A DNA stretch of 64,000 bases, taken from Halospeciosus flavus. Its GTDB lineage: Archaea > Halobacteriota > Halobacteria > Halobacteriales > Halobacteriaceae. The position numbers and the translations under genes were made by a program. Position 1 is the first letter of the stretch. Each line of letters opens with the position of its first letter. The stretch spans positions 1,674,001 through 1,738,000 of the forward strand of contig NZ_CP122312.1 in NCBI RefSeq assembly GCF_029814175.1, in the 5' to 3' direction. Below the pieces are notes generated by a model. It saw only the letters and a program-made list of their open reading frames with translations. It was not told the DNA's origin and ran no database searches. Below are positions 49,801 to 58,500 of this stretch, piece after piece.

Positions 49801-51603
49801 GTGAGCTACGACATCGAACGGTACCTCCACGTTCGGAGCGCGGGCGGGCCGTCGTTCGGTCCCGACGGACAACTCGCGTTCACGATGGACGCGACCGGCG
49901 TCCCGCAGGTGTGGCGCCTCGACGAGCCGCAGGCCTGGCCCGACCAACTCTCCTTCCACGAGGAGGCCGTCGGCTTCGCCTCCTACTCGCCGACGCGCGA
50001 CGAACTCGTCTTCGGGATGGACCAGGGCGGCAACGAGAAGACCCAGCTCTTCCGACTCGCGGGCGACGGCAGCGAGGAGGTGAACCTCACCGACCACCCC
50101 GAGGCCATCCACCAGTGGGGCGGGTGGAGCCACGACGGCGAGCGCTTCGCGTTCACCGCCAACCGCCGCGACGAGGCCAACTTCGACGGCTACGTCCAGC
50201 GACGCGACGAGGTCGGCGAGGCCGCCGAACTCGTCTTCGACGGCCAGGAGAAAGACTGGCTGTCGGTCGCTGGCTGGAGTCCCGACGACGAGCGCCTCGT
50301 CTTCCACGAGATGCACTCGAACCGCGACCACGACCTCTACTGTCTCGACCTCGACTCCGGCGAGACCACCCACCTCACCGCCGACCAGGAGGGCGAGGTC
50401 CGCTACGGCTCCGTGTCGTGGGGACCGGACGGCGACGTCCTCTACGTCACGACCGACCGCTTCGCCGACACGCTCGAGCTCGCGGAACTCGACCCCGAGA
50501 CCGGCGACATCGAGGTCGTGTACGAGGGGAGTGGGGAGTGGAACGTCTCCAGTGTCGCACTCGACCACGACTCCCGGACGCTCGCCATCGTCCGCAACGT
50601 CGAGGGGTACAGCGACCTCTCGCTGGTCGAACTCGGTCCCGACCGCGAGTGGGAAGACCTCTCCAGCCCGGACCTCCCCGAGGGAGTCCTCATGGGACTC
50701 TCGTTCGGCCCCGACGCCGAGCGGATCGCCGCCGCCGTCTCCGCGCCCACGGAGAACACGAACGTCCACGTCTTCGAGCGCGACACGGGCGAGGCCGAGC
50801 GCTGGACCGACGCCTCGACGGCCGGCATCCCGAAGGAGACATTCCGGTCGCCCGACCTCGTCCACTTCGAGTCGTTCGACCGGCTGGAGGTCCCGGCGTT
50901 CTTCACCGTCCCCGAGGGCGACGGTCCCTTCCCGGTCATCGTCGACATCCACGGCGGTCCCGAGGCCCAGCGCCGGCCCTACTTCCTCGCGCTCCGGCAG
51001 TACTTCGTCGACAACGGCTACGCCGTCTTCGAACCGAACGTCCGGGGGTCCTCGGGCTACGGCCGCGAGTACATGAACCTCGACAACGTCGAGAAACGGA
51101 TGGACTCGGTGGCGGACGTCGCGGCCGGCGTCGAGTGGCTGAACGCCCGCCCCGAAATCGACCCCGACCGCGTCGTCGCCTACGGTGGCTCCTACGGCGG
51201 TTTCATGGTCCTCGCCGCGCTCACCGAGTACCCCGACCTCTGGGCCGCCGGCGTCGATGTCGTCGGTATCGCGAACTTCATCACCTTCCTCGAGAACACC
51301 GGGGAGTGGCGCCGCGAACACCGCGAGGCCGAGTACGGCAGTCTGGAGGAAGACCGGGAGTTCCTCGCGGACATCTCGCCGATCAACAACATCGAGAACA
51401 TCCGCGCGCCCTTACTGGTGCTCCACGGCGCGAACGACCCGCGCGTGCCCGTGGGTGAGGCCGAACAGATCGCCGAAGAAGCCGCGAAACACGTCCCGAC
51501 GGAGAAACTCGTCTTCGAGGACGAGGGCCACGGCTTCAGCAAACTGGAGAACCGCATCACCGCCTACCGCAAGACCGTCGAGTTCCTCGACGAGCACGTC
51601 TGA
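49801..51603 (+). CDS. S9 (prolyl oligopeptidase family) peptidase
   Basis: Cytoplasmic serine peptidase, 600 residues, acting as dipeptidyl or acylaminoacyl peptidase on short peptides. An N-terminal seven-bladed propeller of about 350 residues (repeated GPDGQLAFTMD, SHDGERFAFTA, SPDDERLVFHE, GPDGDVLYVT) precedes the alpha/beta-hydrolase. Catalytic residues: Ser464 in AYGGSYGGFM, Asp546 in HGANDPRVPV, His577 in DEGHGFSK. GTG start at 49801. No signal sequence. A 24-base palindrome follows 10 bases after the stop. Confidence 0.9.
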   Translation: MSYDIERYLHVRSAGGPSFGPDGQLAFTMDATGVPQVWRLDEPQAWPDQLSFHEEAVGFASYSPTRDELVFGMDQGGNEKTQLFRLAGDGSEEVNLTDHPEAIHQWGGWSHDGERFAFTANRRDEANFDGYVQRRDEVGEAAELVFDGQEKDWLSVAGWSPDDERLVFHEMHSNRDHDLYCLDLDSGETTHLTADQEGEVRYGSVSWGPDGDVLYVTTDRFADTLELAELDPETGDIEVVYEGSGEWNVSSVALDHDSRTLAIVRNVEGYSDLSLVELGPDREWEDLSSPDLPEGVLMGLSFGPDAERIAAAVSAPTENTNVHVFERDTGEAERWTDASTAGIPKETFRSPDLVHFESFDRLEVPAFFTVPEGDGPFPVIVDIHGGPEAQRRPYFLALRQYFVDNGYAVFEPNVRGSSGYGREYMNLDNVEKRMDSVADVAAGVEWLNARPEIDPDRVVAYGGSYGGFMVLAALTEYPDLWAAGVDVVGIANFITFLENTGEWRREHREAEYGSLEEDREFLADISPINNIENIRAPLLVLHGANDPRVPVGEAEQIAEEAAKHVPTEKLVFEDEGHGFSKLENRITAYRKTVEFLDEHV

Positions 51604-51612
51604 GGCAGTCGA

Positions 51613-51636
51613 TTGAACAGTTGTACAACTGTTCAA
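51613..51636. repeat. 24-bp perfect palindrome between convergent genes
   Basis: TTGAACAGTTGT (51613-51624) is immediately followed by its exact reverse complement (51625-51636), with no loop. It sits 10 bases after the S9 peptidase stop and nine bases before the egsA stop. The core GTTGTACAAC is AT-richer than the surroundings. It could be a dyad protein-binding site or a shared bidirectional terminator. Confidence 0.85.
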
Positions 51637-51645
51637 CTGACCCGT

Positions 51646-52704
51646 TCAGATGACGTCGGTCCGTGTCGCCGCCTCGATGGCCGCCTCCTCGGAGATACCG
51701 TCACCGAGGATGGTGTAGCGGTCGCGAATCTCGTGGGCGTGAGTCAGCGCCTCGACGACTTCTTCGTCCGTGATGCCGAGGTCGTCGGCGGTCGTCGGGG
51801 CGTCGAGCGTGTCGAGGGCGTCGCGGACGGCCGTCCAGTCGCCATTCTCGCCGGTGTGGAGGTACTCGACGAGGATGGTGCCGACGCCGACCTGGTGGCC
51901 GTGGAGAGCCTTCCCCGGCGCGATGCGGTCGAGTTGGTGGCTGAAGAGGTGTTCCGCGCCACTCGCCGGCCGCGAGGACCCGGCAATGGACATGGCGACA
52001 CCCGAGGAGACGAGTGCCTTCACGACCATCCACGCCGACTCCTCCAGACCGGGTTTGATGCTGCCGGCGCTGTCGACGAGGAGTTCGGCGGTCATCTCGG
52101 CGAGCGCCGCCGAGTACTCCGAGTAGGTGACGTTCTTCAGGCGGTTGGCGAGTCGCCAGTCCTTCACGGCGGTGTAGTTGGAGATGATGTCCGCACAGCC
52201 GGCGGTCGTGAGTTCCCACGGCGCGTCGGCGAGGACGCCCGTGTCCGCGATGACGGCGATTGGCGGGGCAGCGGAGACGCTGTGGCGGGTGTCGCCCTCG
52301 GGGACGGATCCCCGTCCCGAGACGATGCCGTCGTGGCTCGCGGCGGTCGGGACGGAGACGAAACCGACGCCGAGTTCGTCGGCGGCCATCTTCGCGATGT
52401 CGATGGCCTTCCCGCCGCCGACGCCGACGAGGAAACCGGCGTCGGCCTCCTCGGCCGCGGCGAGGACCTGCTCGACCGACGAGAACGTCGCCTCCTCGAC
52501 GACGGTCACGACGGGGTCGTGACCCGCCTCCTCGAACTGCGCGACGAGGCCGTCCGCCGCGACTTCCTTCGGTGTCGGACTCGTGACGACCAGTGGCCGT
52601 CCGGCGAGGTGGACGTCCGCGACGACTTCCACGGCGTCGTCGAGCACGTCGTGGCCGACCACGACGTTCCGCGGGAGTCGGATCCACGAGGACTTCTCGA
52701 ACAT
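51646..52704 (-). CDS. egsA: sn-Glycerol-1-phosphate dehydrogenase
   Basis: Zinc enzyme that reduces dihydroxyacetone phosphate to glycerol 1-phosphate, the defining first step of archaeal membrane lipids. 352 residues, family of iron-type alcohol dehydrogenases. NAD(P) binding is at VGVGGGKAIDIAKMAA, and metal ligands are in GCADIISNYTAVKDWRLANR (Asp), SGAEHLFSHQLD (His) and ALHGHQVGVGTILVEYLH (His). The ATG at 52704 is 81 bases downstream of the S8 protease stop on the same strand. Direct evidence that the organism is an archaeon. Confidence 0.95.
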   Translation of the reverse strand: MFEKSSWIRLPRNVVVGHDVLDDAVEVVADVHLAGRPLVVTSPTPKEVAADGLVAQFEEAGHDPVVTVVEEATFSSVEQVLAAAEEADAGFLVGVGGGKAIDIAKMAADELGVGFVSVPTAASHDGIVSGRGSVPEGDTRHSVSAAPPIAVIADTGVLADAPWELTTAGCADIISNYTAVKDWRLANRLKNVTYSEYSAALAEMTAELLVDSAGSIKPGLEESAWMVVKALVSSGVAMSIAGSSRPASGAEHLFSHQLDRIAPGKALHGHQVGVGTILVEYLHTGENGDWTAVRDALDTLDAPTTADDLGITDEEVVEALTHAHEIRDRYTILGDGISEEAAIEAATRTDVI

Positions 52705-52785
52705 ACTCGCCCCGACGGGTGCACCGGGAAAAACAGTTCCCCATCGCCGCGGGAGTCGTGCCCGGTCGGGCGCCGACCGAGTGAG

Positions 52786-54057
52786 TCAGGACAGGAACGG
52801 TTCTTCGAACTCCGGACAGCAGGGACAGTGGACGCCCTGGTCGGGCTTACACCACCCGCAGAACGCCTCGTCCGACTGCTGGTCGCCGCGGTCCGGCCGG
52901 GTCTCCGAACCGTCGCCACCGCCGTTCCCGCCGTCACTACTGCCGTCGCCACCGCCGCTTCCGCCGTCACTGCCGCCGTCACTGCCGCCGTCGCTACCGC
53001 TCTCGTCACCACTCCCGTCACCGCTCCCGCCACCGCCGATCTGTCCGACCGTCTTCGCGTAGTCGGCGATACCGTGTCGGTCGCGCGGCGTTCCCTCGAT
53101 GTTCCGGGCGTTCGCGACGAAGTCGTCGGAGACCGTCGCGGGTTTCGCGTCCGGGTTCCGCTCGAGGTAGCGGGCGGCCATCCCCGCGAGCGCGGGCGCG
53201 GCGAAACTCGTCCCGGAGGCGACGGTCCACTTCTCGGAGACCGGCTCGCCGAGACTCGTCCCGGAGGCGCGGGCGAGTCGCGTCTGCTCACCGAGCGCGA
53301 CGACTTCGGGGTTCTCCTCGGGGTTGTACGAGGAGAACGAGGCCATCTCCCCGGACTCCGTGCAGGCGCCGATGGCGAACGCGCGCTCGGCGGTGGCGGG
53401 CGACCCGCCGCGACCGCCGGAGTTGCCCGCGGCCGTCGTGTCGCGGACGCCCCGCTTCACGAGGAGGTTCTGGAGCCGATCGATGGTCCGCGACTGCTGG
53501 CCGCTCCCCCACGACATGTTCACGACGTCGACCTGCTCGGTGTGCTGGAAGAGCCACTGGTAGGCCCGGTAGAGGTACCGCATCGACGTCCGCTGCTCGT
53601 CGGGGAAGATCGTCAGACTCGTGATGGTCACGTCCGGCGCGAGTCGGGCGACCTGGCCGGCCGAGGCCGTCCCGTGGCCGACGGCGTCGCCCGTTCCCGT
53701 CCCCGTGACGTCGACGTGTCGGACCTCGACGTCCTCGAACACCGAGTGCGAATCGTCGACGCCGCTGTCCATCACGACGACGTGGACGCCTTTCCCGGTC
53801 GCACCCTCCATCGGGACGTCCTGGAGTTCGCGGACGTCCTTTATCGTCGCCGTCGGCTTCTCCGAGTCGAAGGAGACGTCGGCGACGCGCGTGTGGAACT
53901 CCATCTCACCCTCGACGTCGACGACGTTCTCCCGGTCGACCTCGCCGAACGTCTCGACGAGGGCACCGCCGTATGGGCCGAAGTCGAAGCGCTCGACGAC
54001 GTCGTGGTTCTGTTCGATACCGTACGGCCGACCATCGGTGAGTACGTACTTCTTCAC
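52786..54057 (-). CDS. Subtilisin-like (S8) serine protease with cysteine-rich tail
   Basis: Protein of 423 residues, GTG start. Catalytic triad Asp97 (VVMDSGVDD), His128 (VGHGTASAG) and Ser284 (SGTSFAAPALAG), with oxyanion Asn212 (TAAGNSGG). Residues 1-85 resemble a propeptide. No hydrophobic Sec or twin-arginine signal is seen, unlike secreted halolysins. Residues 341-395 are a low-complexity Gly/Ser/Asp linker encoded by short tandem repeats. The last 24 residues carry C-x2-C-x7-C-x-C-C (Cys400, 403, 411, 413, 414), a likely metal-binding knuckle. Upstream of it lies an AT-rich region with the divergent small membrane protein gene. Confidence 0.88.
   Translation of the reverse strand: MKKYVLTDGRPYGIEQNHDVVERFDFGPYGGALVETFGEVDRENVVDVEGEMEFHTRVADVSFDSEKPTATIKDVRELQDVPMEGATGKGVHVVVMDSGVDDSHSVFEDVEVRHVDVTGTGTGDAVGHGTASAGQVARLAPDVTITSLTIFPDEQRTSMRYLYRAYQWLFQHTEQVDVVNMSWGSGQQSRTIDRLQNLLVKRGVRDTTAAGNSGGRGGSPATAERAFAIGACTESGEMASFSSYNPEENPEVVALGEQTRLARASGTSLGEPVSEKWTVASGTSFAAPALAGMAARYLERNPDAKPATVSDDFVANARNIEGTPRDRHGIADYAKTVGQIGGGGSGDGSGDESGSDGGSDGGSDGGSGGGDGSSDGGNGGGDGSETRPDRGDQQSDEAFCGWCKPDQGVHCPCCPEFEEPFLS
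52873..53040 (-). repeat. Short tandem repeats encoding the Gly/Ser/Asp linker
   Basis: The plus strand shows iterations of CCGCCGTCACTG and related triplets (about 52920-53040), reading as SDGGSDGGSDGG in the S8 protease. Slippage-prone DNA; the linker length may vary among strains. Confidence 0.7.
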
Positions 54058-54316
54058 GAGGAATCCGCCACGTGACGTGGCTACCCGCGACTACGGTCGG
54101 CTGGAACTTTAATTCAAAGGCTATTGTAGAGAATATAATTAGGGGAATTATTACGAGTTGAAAGATTCTGAAATTTATTGTCGAGTCGGAGAGACGTCTC
54201 GACGGCGCCTCACACCCACGGTATCGTTAGTTTCAACTAGTCTCTGGAGTTGTACTATCGGGACTGGTTTCGCCACAAATACTTTTGTGGTTGCGTTTGT
54301 CACACCGAACGTGCCG
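54058..54316. other. AT-rich divergent intergenic region
   Basis: 259 bases between the S8 protease (minus) and the small membrane protein (plus), with conspicuously AT-rich stretches from about 54105 to 54180, including AATATAATTAGGGGAATTATT. Minus-strand AATTAAAG near 54108-54115 and plus-strand ACAAATACTTTTG near 54273-54285 are promoter candidates. No gene or RNA fold recognised. Confidence 0.55.
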
Positions 54317-54544
54317 ATGTCCGCCGCGTCTCCCTTCCACCGACTGTACGAGTCGGTCCGACGACGCCACGGTCTCGTCGCGACGGTAGTGGTGGCGTAC
54401 GCCGTCGCCGGCCAGTTCCTGTTGCGGGAGTGGAACCTCTCGGAACTCCGTATCGCGCTCGGGGCCGTCGCGCTCGTCCTCGGGTTGCTCGTCGCCCTCG
54501 TCAACCTCCAGGACATCCGCGAGGCCACCGAAGAGTCGCGCTGA
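54317..54544 (+). CDS. Small membrane protein with two hydrophobic segments
   Basis: Protein of 75 residues. A basic N-terminus (SPFHRLYESVRRRHG) is followed by LVATVVVAYAVAGQFLL and by LRIALGAVALVLGLLVALVNL, then a short charged tail. No family recognised. The ATG at 54317 begins the well-behaved sequence; the frame is open upstream through AT-rich DNA that does not look coding. It converges on the epimerase gene after nine bases. Confidence 0.65.
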   Translation: MSAASPFHRLYESVRRRHGLVATVVVAYAVAGQFLLREWNLSELRIALGAVALVLGLLVALVNLQDIREATEESR

Positions 54545-54553
54545 GGGACGTCG

Positions 54554-55543
54554 TCAGATCGTCTCCAGGACGCCGAGCACTCGCGCTTCGTCCTCCCGGG
54601 ACGGTCCGACCTCGCGTCCGTCGCGGTCGCTCTCCAAGTGTTCCTCGACAGTCCGGGCCATCGCCTCGTCGACTGGCGTCGACTCCCATCCGAGCGCGGC
54701 GAGTTTGCTCGTGTCGAGGAGGTGCGGGTGTGGCCGGTAGAGGGGGAACGACCTGAGTTCGAGTCCGCCCGTCGAGAGTTCGCGGTCGCTGGCGTGGACG
54801 AGTTCGACGTCGGTGTCGAGGTGGTCGGCGGCGAGTTCGACCGTCCGCTGGAGCGTGAGGGCGTTCCGGTCGCCGACGTTGTACGCCTCTCCCGCACGCC
54901 CCTCCTCGGCGACGGTGCGGATGGCGCTGGCGACGTCCTCGACGTAGACGCGCTGCCAGAGGTTCGTCCCGTCGCCGGGCAGGAGTACCCGGTCGTACTC
55001 GTTCACGCGCGCGAGCCAGTAGTCGAGGCGCTCGGTGTAGTCGTGTGGTCCGTAGACGACGGTCGGGCGGACGGACATCGCGTTCACGCCTCGTTCGGCC
55101 GCGGAGAACACCTTCCGGTCACCCTCTGCCTTCCGGTTGCCGTACGTCTCGTTCGAGTTGTCGGCCGCCTGGTCGGGCGTACACGCCTTCAGCGTCGTCT
55201 CGTCCTCCCGCTTCGGGACGTCCTCGTCGGCGTAGACCGCACCGCTGGAGACGTAGACGTAGGCGTCGACGTCGGCGAAGATTTCGGTCGCCTCGCGGAC
55301 CTCCTCGGGGTGGTAGGCGACGCAGTCGAGGACGACGTCGGGGTCGACCTCGCGCTTGGCGGCGAGGAGTCGCGACGTGTCGCTCCGGTCGCCCGGCAGG
55401 TGGTGGACCTCGGGGTGGTCGGCGAAGGGGTTCTCGTGCTCGCCGCGGTTGAAGATCGTGACGTGGTAGTCGTGGTCGAGGAACTCCTCGACGGCGGCGC
55501 GGCCGACGAACCGCGTCCCGCCGATGACGAAGACAGACTCCAT
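54554..55543 (-). CDS. NAD-dependent epimerase/dehydratase
   Basis: Extended short-chain dehydrogenase, 329 residues. The dinucleotide motif is FVIGGTRFVGRAAVEEFL, and the catalytic Ser/Tyr/Lys is in YVYVSSGAVY and ETYGNRKAEGDR. VRPTVVYGPHDYTERLDYWLARV and VYVEDVASAIRTVAEEG are family landmarks; GGTRF rather than GGxGFIG indicates the group related to chloroplast CSP41-like proteins. Substrate unknown, probably a nucleotide sugar. It is 53 bases before gltB's stop on the same strand. Confidence 0.85.
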   Translation of the reverse strand: MESVFVIGGTRFVGRAAVEEFLDHDYHVTIFNRGEHENPFADHPEVHHLPGDRSDTSRLLAAKREVDPDVVLDCVAYHPEEVREATEIFADVDAYVYVSSGAVYADEDVPKREDETTLKACTPDQAADNSNETYGNRKAEGDRKVFSAAERGVNAMSVRPTVVYGPHDYTERLDYWLARVNEYDRVLLPGDGTNLWQRVYVEDVASAIRTVAEEGRAGEAYNVGDRNALTLQRTVELAADHLDTDVELVHASDRELSTGGLELRSFPLYRPHPHLLDTSKLAALGWESTPVDEAMARTVEEHLESDRDGREVGPSREDEARVLGVLETI

Positions 55544-55596
55544 ATCGGGGCGTCGTGCGGCGGGGAAAAAGAGGTGGCGGGTCGGCCTCCGCGTCC

Positions 55597-58500
55597 CTAA
55601 TCGTCGGCGCTGTGGGGGACGCTCACCGGTTCCTCGGTGCCGGCGGAGTCCGGGAGCGAGCGGCGGGCGTCGCTCTCGGGACGCTCGGCGATGGCCTCGG
55701 CGTAGGCCTCGGGCATGACTTTCACGAACTGGCCGGTCGCACTCTCCCAGTCGTCGAGGAGTTCCCGCGCGCGCTCGGAGTCCGTGTAGGCGGCGTGGTT
55801 CTCGACCAGTCGGCGGAGGGCCGCTTCGTCGCGCTCGGAGAGGTCGTCTTCGACCGTGACCATCTCGGTGTTGACCTTCGAGCGGAAGTCGCCCTCGCCG
55901 TCGAAGACGTAGGCGACGCCGCCGGACATGCCGGCCGCGAAGTTGCGACCCGTGTCGCCGAGGACCGCGACCAGCCCGCCGGTCATGTACTCACAACCGT
56001 GGTCGCCGACGCCCTCGACGACGGTCTTCGCACCGGAGTTGCGGACCGCGAATCGCTCGCCGGCGACGCCGTTGACGTAGAGTTCGCCGTCGGTCGCGCC
56101 GTAGAGCGCGACGTTGCCGACGACGGTGTTCTCGCTCGGGTCGTAGCCGGCGTCGGCGGGCGTGCTGACGGCGATGCGGCCCCCGGAGAGTCCCTTCCCG
56201 ACGTAGTCGTTCGCGGCGCCCTCCAGGTCGAGGGTGACGCCAGGTGCGAGCCACGCACCGAAGGACTGGCCGGCGGTGCCGTCGAGGTCGACGGTGATGG
56301 TGTCGTCGTCGAGACCGTCGCCGCCGCGGGCCTTCGAGACGGCGTTCGAGAGGATGCCACCGACGGTGCGGTCCTCGTTGCCGACCGTCGTCTCGACGGT
56401 GACTTCCTCGCCGTCCTCGATGGCGGGCCGGGCGGCGTCGACGAGGTCCCAGTCGAGGTGCTCGTCGATTTCGGTGGTGTCCTGCTCCTGGGTCTTGTAG
56501 CGGTCGTCGTTGTCCGCGGGTTCGGCGAGGACCGAGGAGAGATCCACCTTCGCGGCCTTTTCCTGGCCGACGTCCTCGCGTTGCTCCAGCAGGTCGACCC
56601 GACCGACCATCTCGTCGACCGTCTCGAAGCCGAGGTCCGCCATGATGTGGCGCAGTTCCTCGGCGATGAAGCACATGTAGTTGACGACGTGTTCGGGTTG
56701 ACCGGGGAAGCGGTTGCGGAGGTCCTCGTCCTGGGTGGCGACGCCGACCGGGCAGGTGTTGGCGTGGCACTGGCGGGCCATCACGCAACCGGAGGTGACC
56801 AGCGAGGCCGTCCCGAAGGCGAACTCCTCGGCGCCGAGGAGGGCACCGACGGCCACATCGCGACCGGTCTTGAGTCCGCCGTCGACGCGGAGGGTGACCC
56901 GCGAACGCAGGCCGGTCTCGCGGAGGAGTTGGTTCGCCTCGGTGAGACCGAGTTCCCACGGCAGGCCGGCGTGCTTGATGGAGGTCTTCGGGGAGGCGCC
57001 CGTCCCACCACTGTGTCCGGAGATGTGGATGCAGTCGGCCTTCGCCTTCGAGACGCCGGCGGCGACGGTGCCGATACCGGCCTCGGAGACGAGTTTGACG
57101 TGCACGCGGGAGTCGGGGTTCCCGGCACGCAGGTCGTGGATGAGTTGCTTCAGGTCCTCGATGGAGTAGATGTCGTGCTGGGGTGGCGGCGAGATGAGAC
57201 CGACGCCGGGCGTCGAACACCGGACGTCCGCGATCATCTCGTTGACCTTCTTGCCGGGGAGGTGACCGCCCTCACCGGGTTTCGACCCCTGGGCCATCTT
57301 GATCTGGAGGTCGTCGGCCGCCGAGAGGTACTCGGAGGTGACGCCGAAGCGTCCGGAGGCGACCTGCTTGATGCGACACTCCCGGTCCGTCCCGAAGCGC
57401 TCGGGCGGTTCGCCACCCTCGCCGGTGTTGGCGCGGGCGCCGATGGAGTTCATCGCCTCGGCGTTGTTCTCGTGGGCCTCGGGGCTCAGACTCCCGAGAC
57501 TCATCGCGGCCGTCGAGAAGCGTTCGACGATGTCCTCGACCGGTTCGACGTCGTCGAGCGGGATGGACTCGCGGCCCTCGTCGTCGAATTCGAGGAGTCC
57601 GCGCAACGTCTGGAGTTGCTCGTTCTGGTCGTTGACGAGGTCGGCGAACGTCTCGAAGTCGTCGTACTCGCCGCCGCGGACGGCGTTCTGGAGGGCGTTG
57701 ACCGTCTGGGGATTCCACTGGTGGAACTCGCCCGCGGAGCGGTTGGTGAACTCGCCCTGGCGTTCGAGGTCGACGTCCTCCTCGTCGCCGAAGGCGGCCG
57801 CGTGACGCCGGCGGAGATCGGCCTCGATGTCCTCGATGCCGATGCCCTCCGTCCGGTTGGGCGTCCCCTCGAAGTAGTCGGCGACGAAGTCCGAGTCGAG
57901 ACCGACCGCCTCGAAAATCTGGGCGCCCTGGTAGCTCTCGACCGTCGAGATGCCCATCTTCGCCATGACCTTCAACAACCCCTGTTCGAGGGCGCCGAGG
58001 TACGTCTCGACCGCCTCGGTCTCGTCCATGCCGTCGGGTCCGGCGACGAGGTCGCAGACCGACTGGATGCCGAGGTAGGGGTTGACCGCACCGGCGCCGT
58101 AGCCGACGAGCGTGGCGACCTGGTGGACGGTGCGCGGGTCGGCCGACTCCACGACGAGTCCCGCGTGTGCGCGGACGCCCTCGCGGACGAGGTGGTGGTG
58201 GACTGCGCCCGTCGCGAGGAGCGAGGGGATGGGTAGTCGGTCCTCGCCCGCGTTGCGGTCGGAGAGGACGAGAATCTCGGCGCCCTCCTCGATGGCCTCG
58301 ACCGCGTCGGCGCGGACGTTCTCGACGGCCGTTTCGAGGTCGACCTCGGGGTCGTAGGTGACGTCGATGGTCGCGCTCGGGACGGCGGCGTCGCGGACCG
58401 CGTCGAGGTCGGCGTCGGTGAGCAGCGGCGAGTCCGCGACGACCTGGTTGGCGTGTTCGGGCGTCTCGTCGAGGAGGTTTCGCTGGTGGCCCAATCGCGT

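Noticed and set aside
51613..54075. Plus-strand open frame of about 820 codons across egsA and the S8 protease
   Set aside because: Both genes it opposes have complete catalytic motifs; the frame is a by-product of codon bias and contains Ala/Val low-complexity from the linker repeats.
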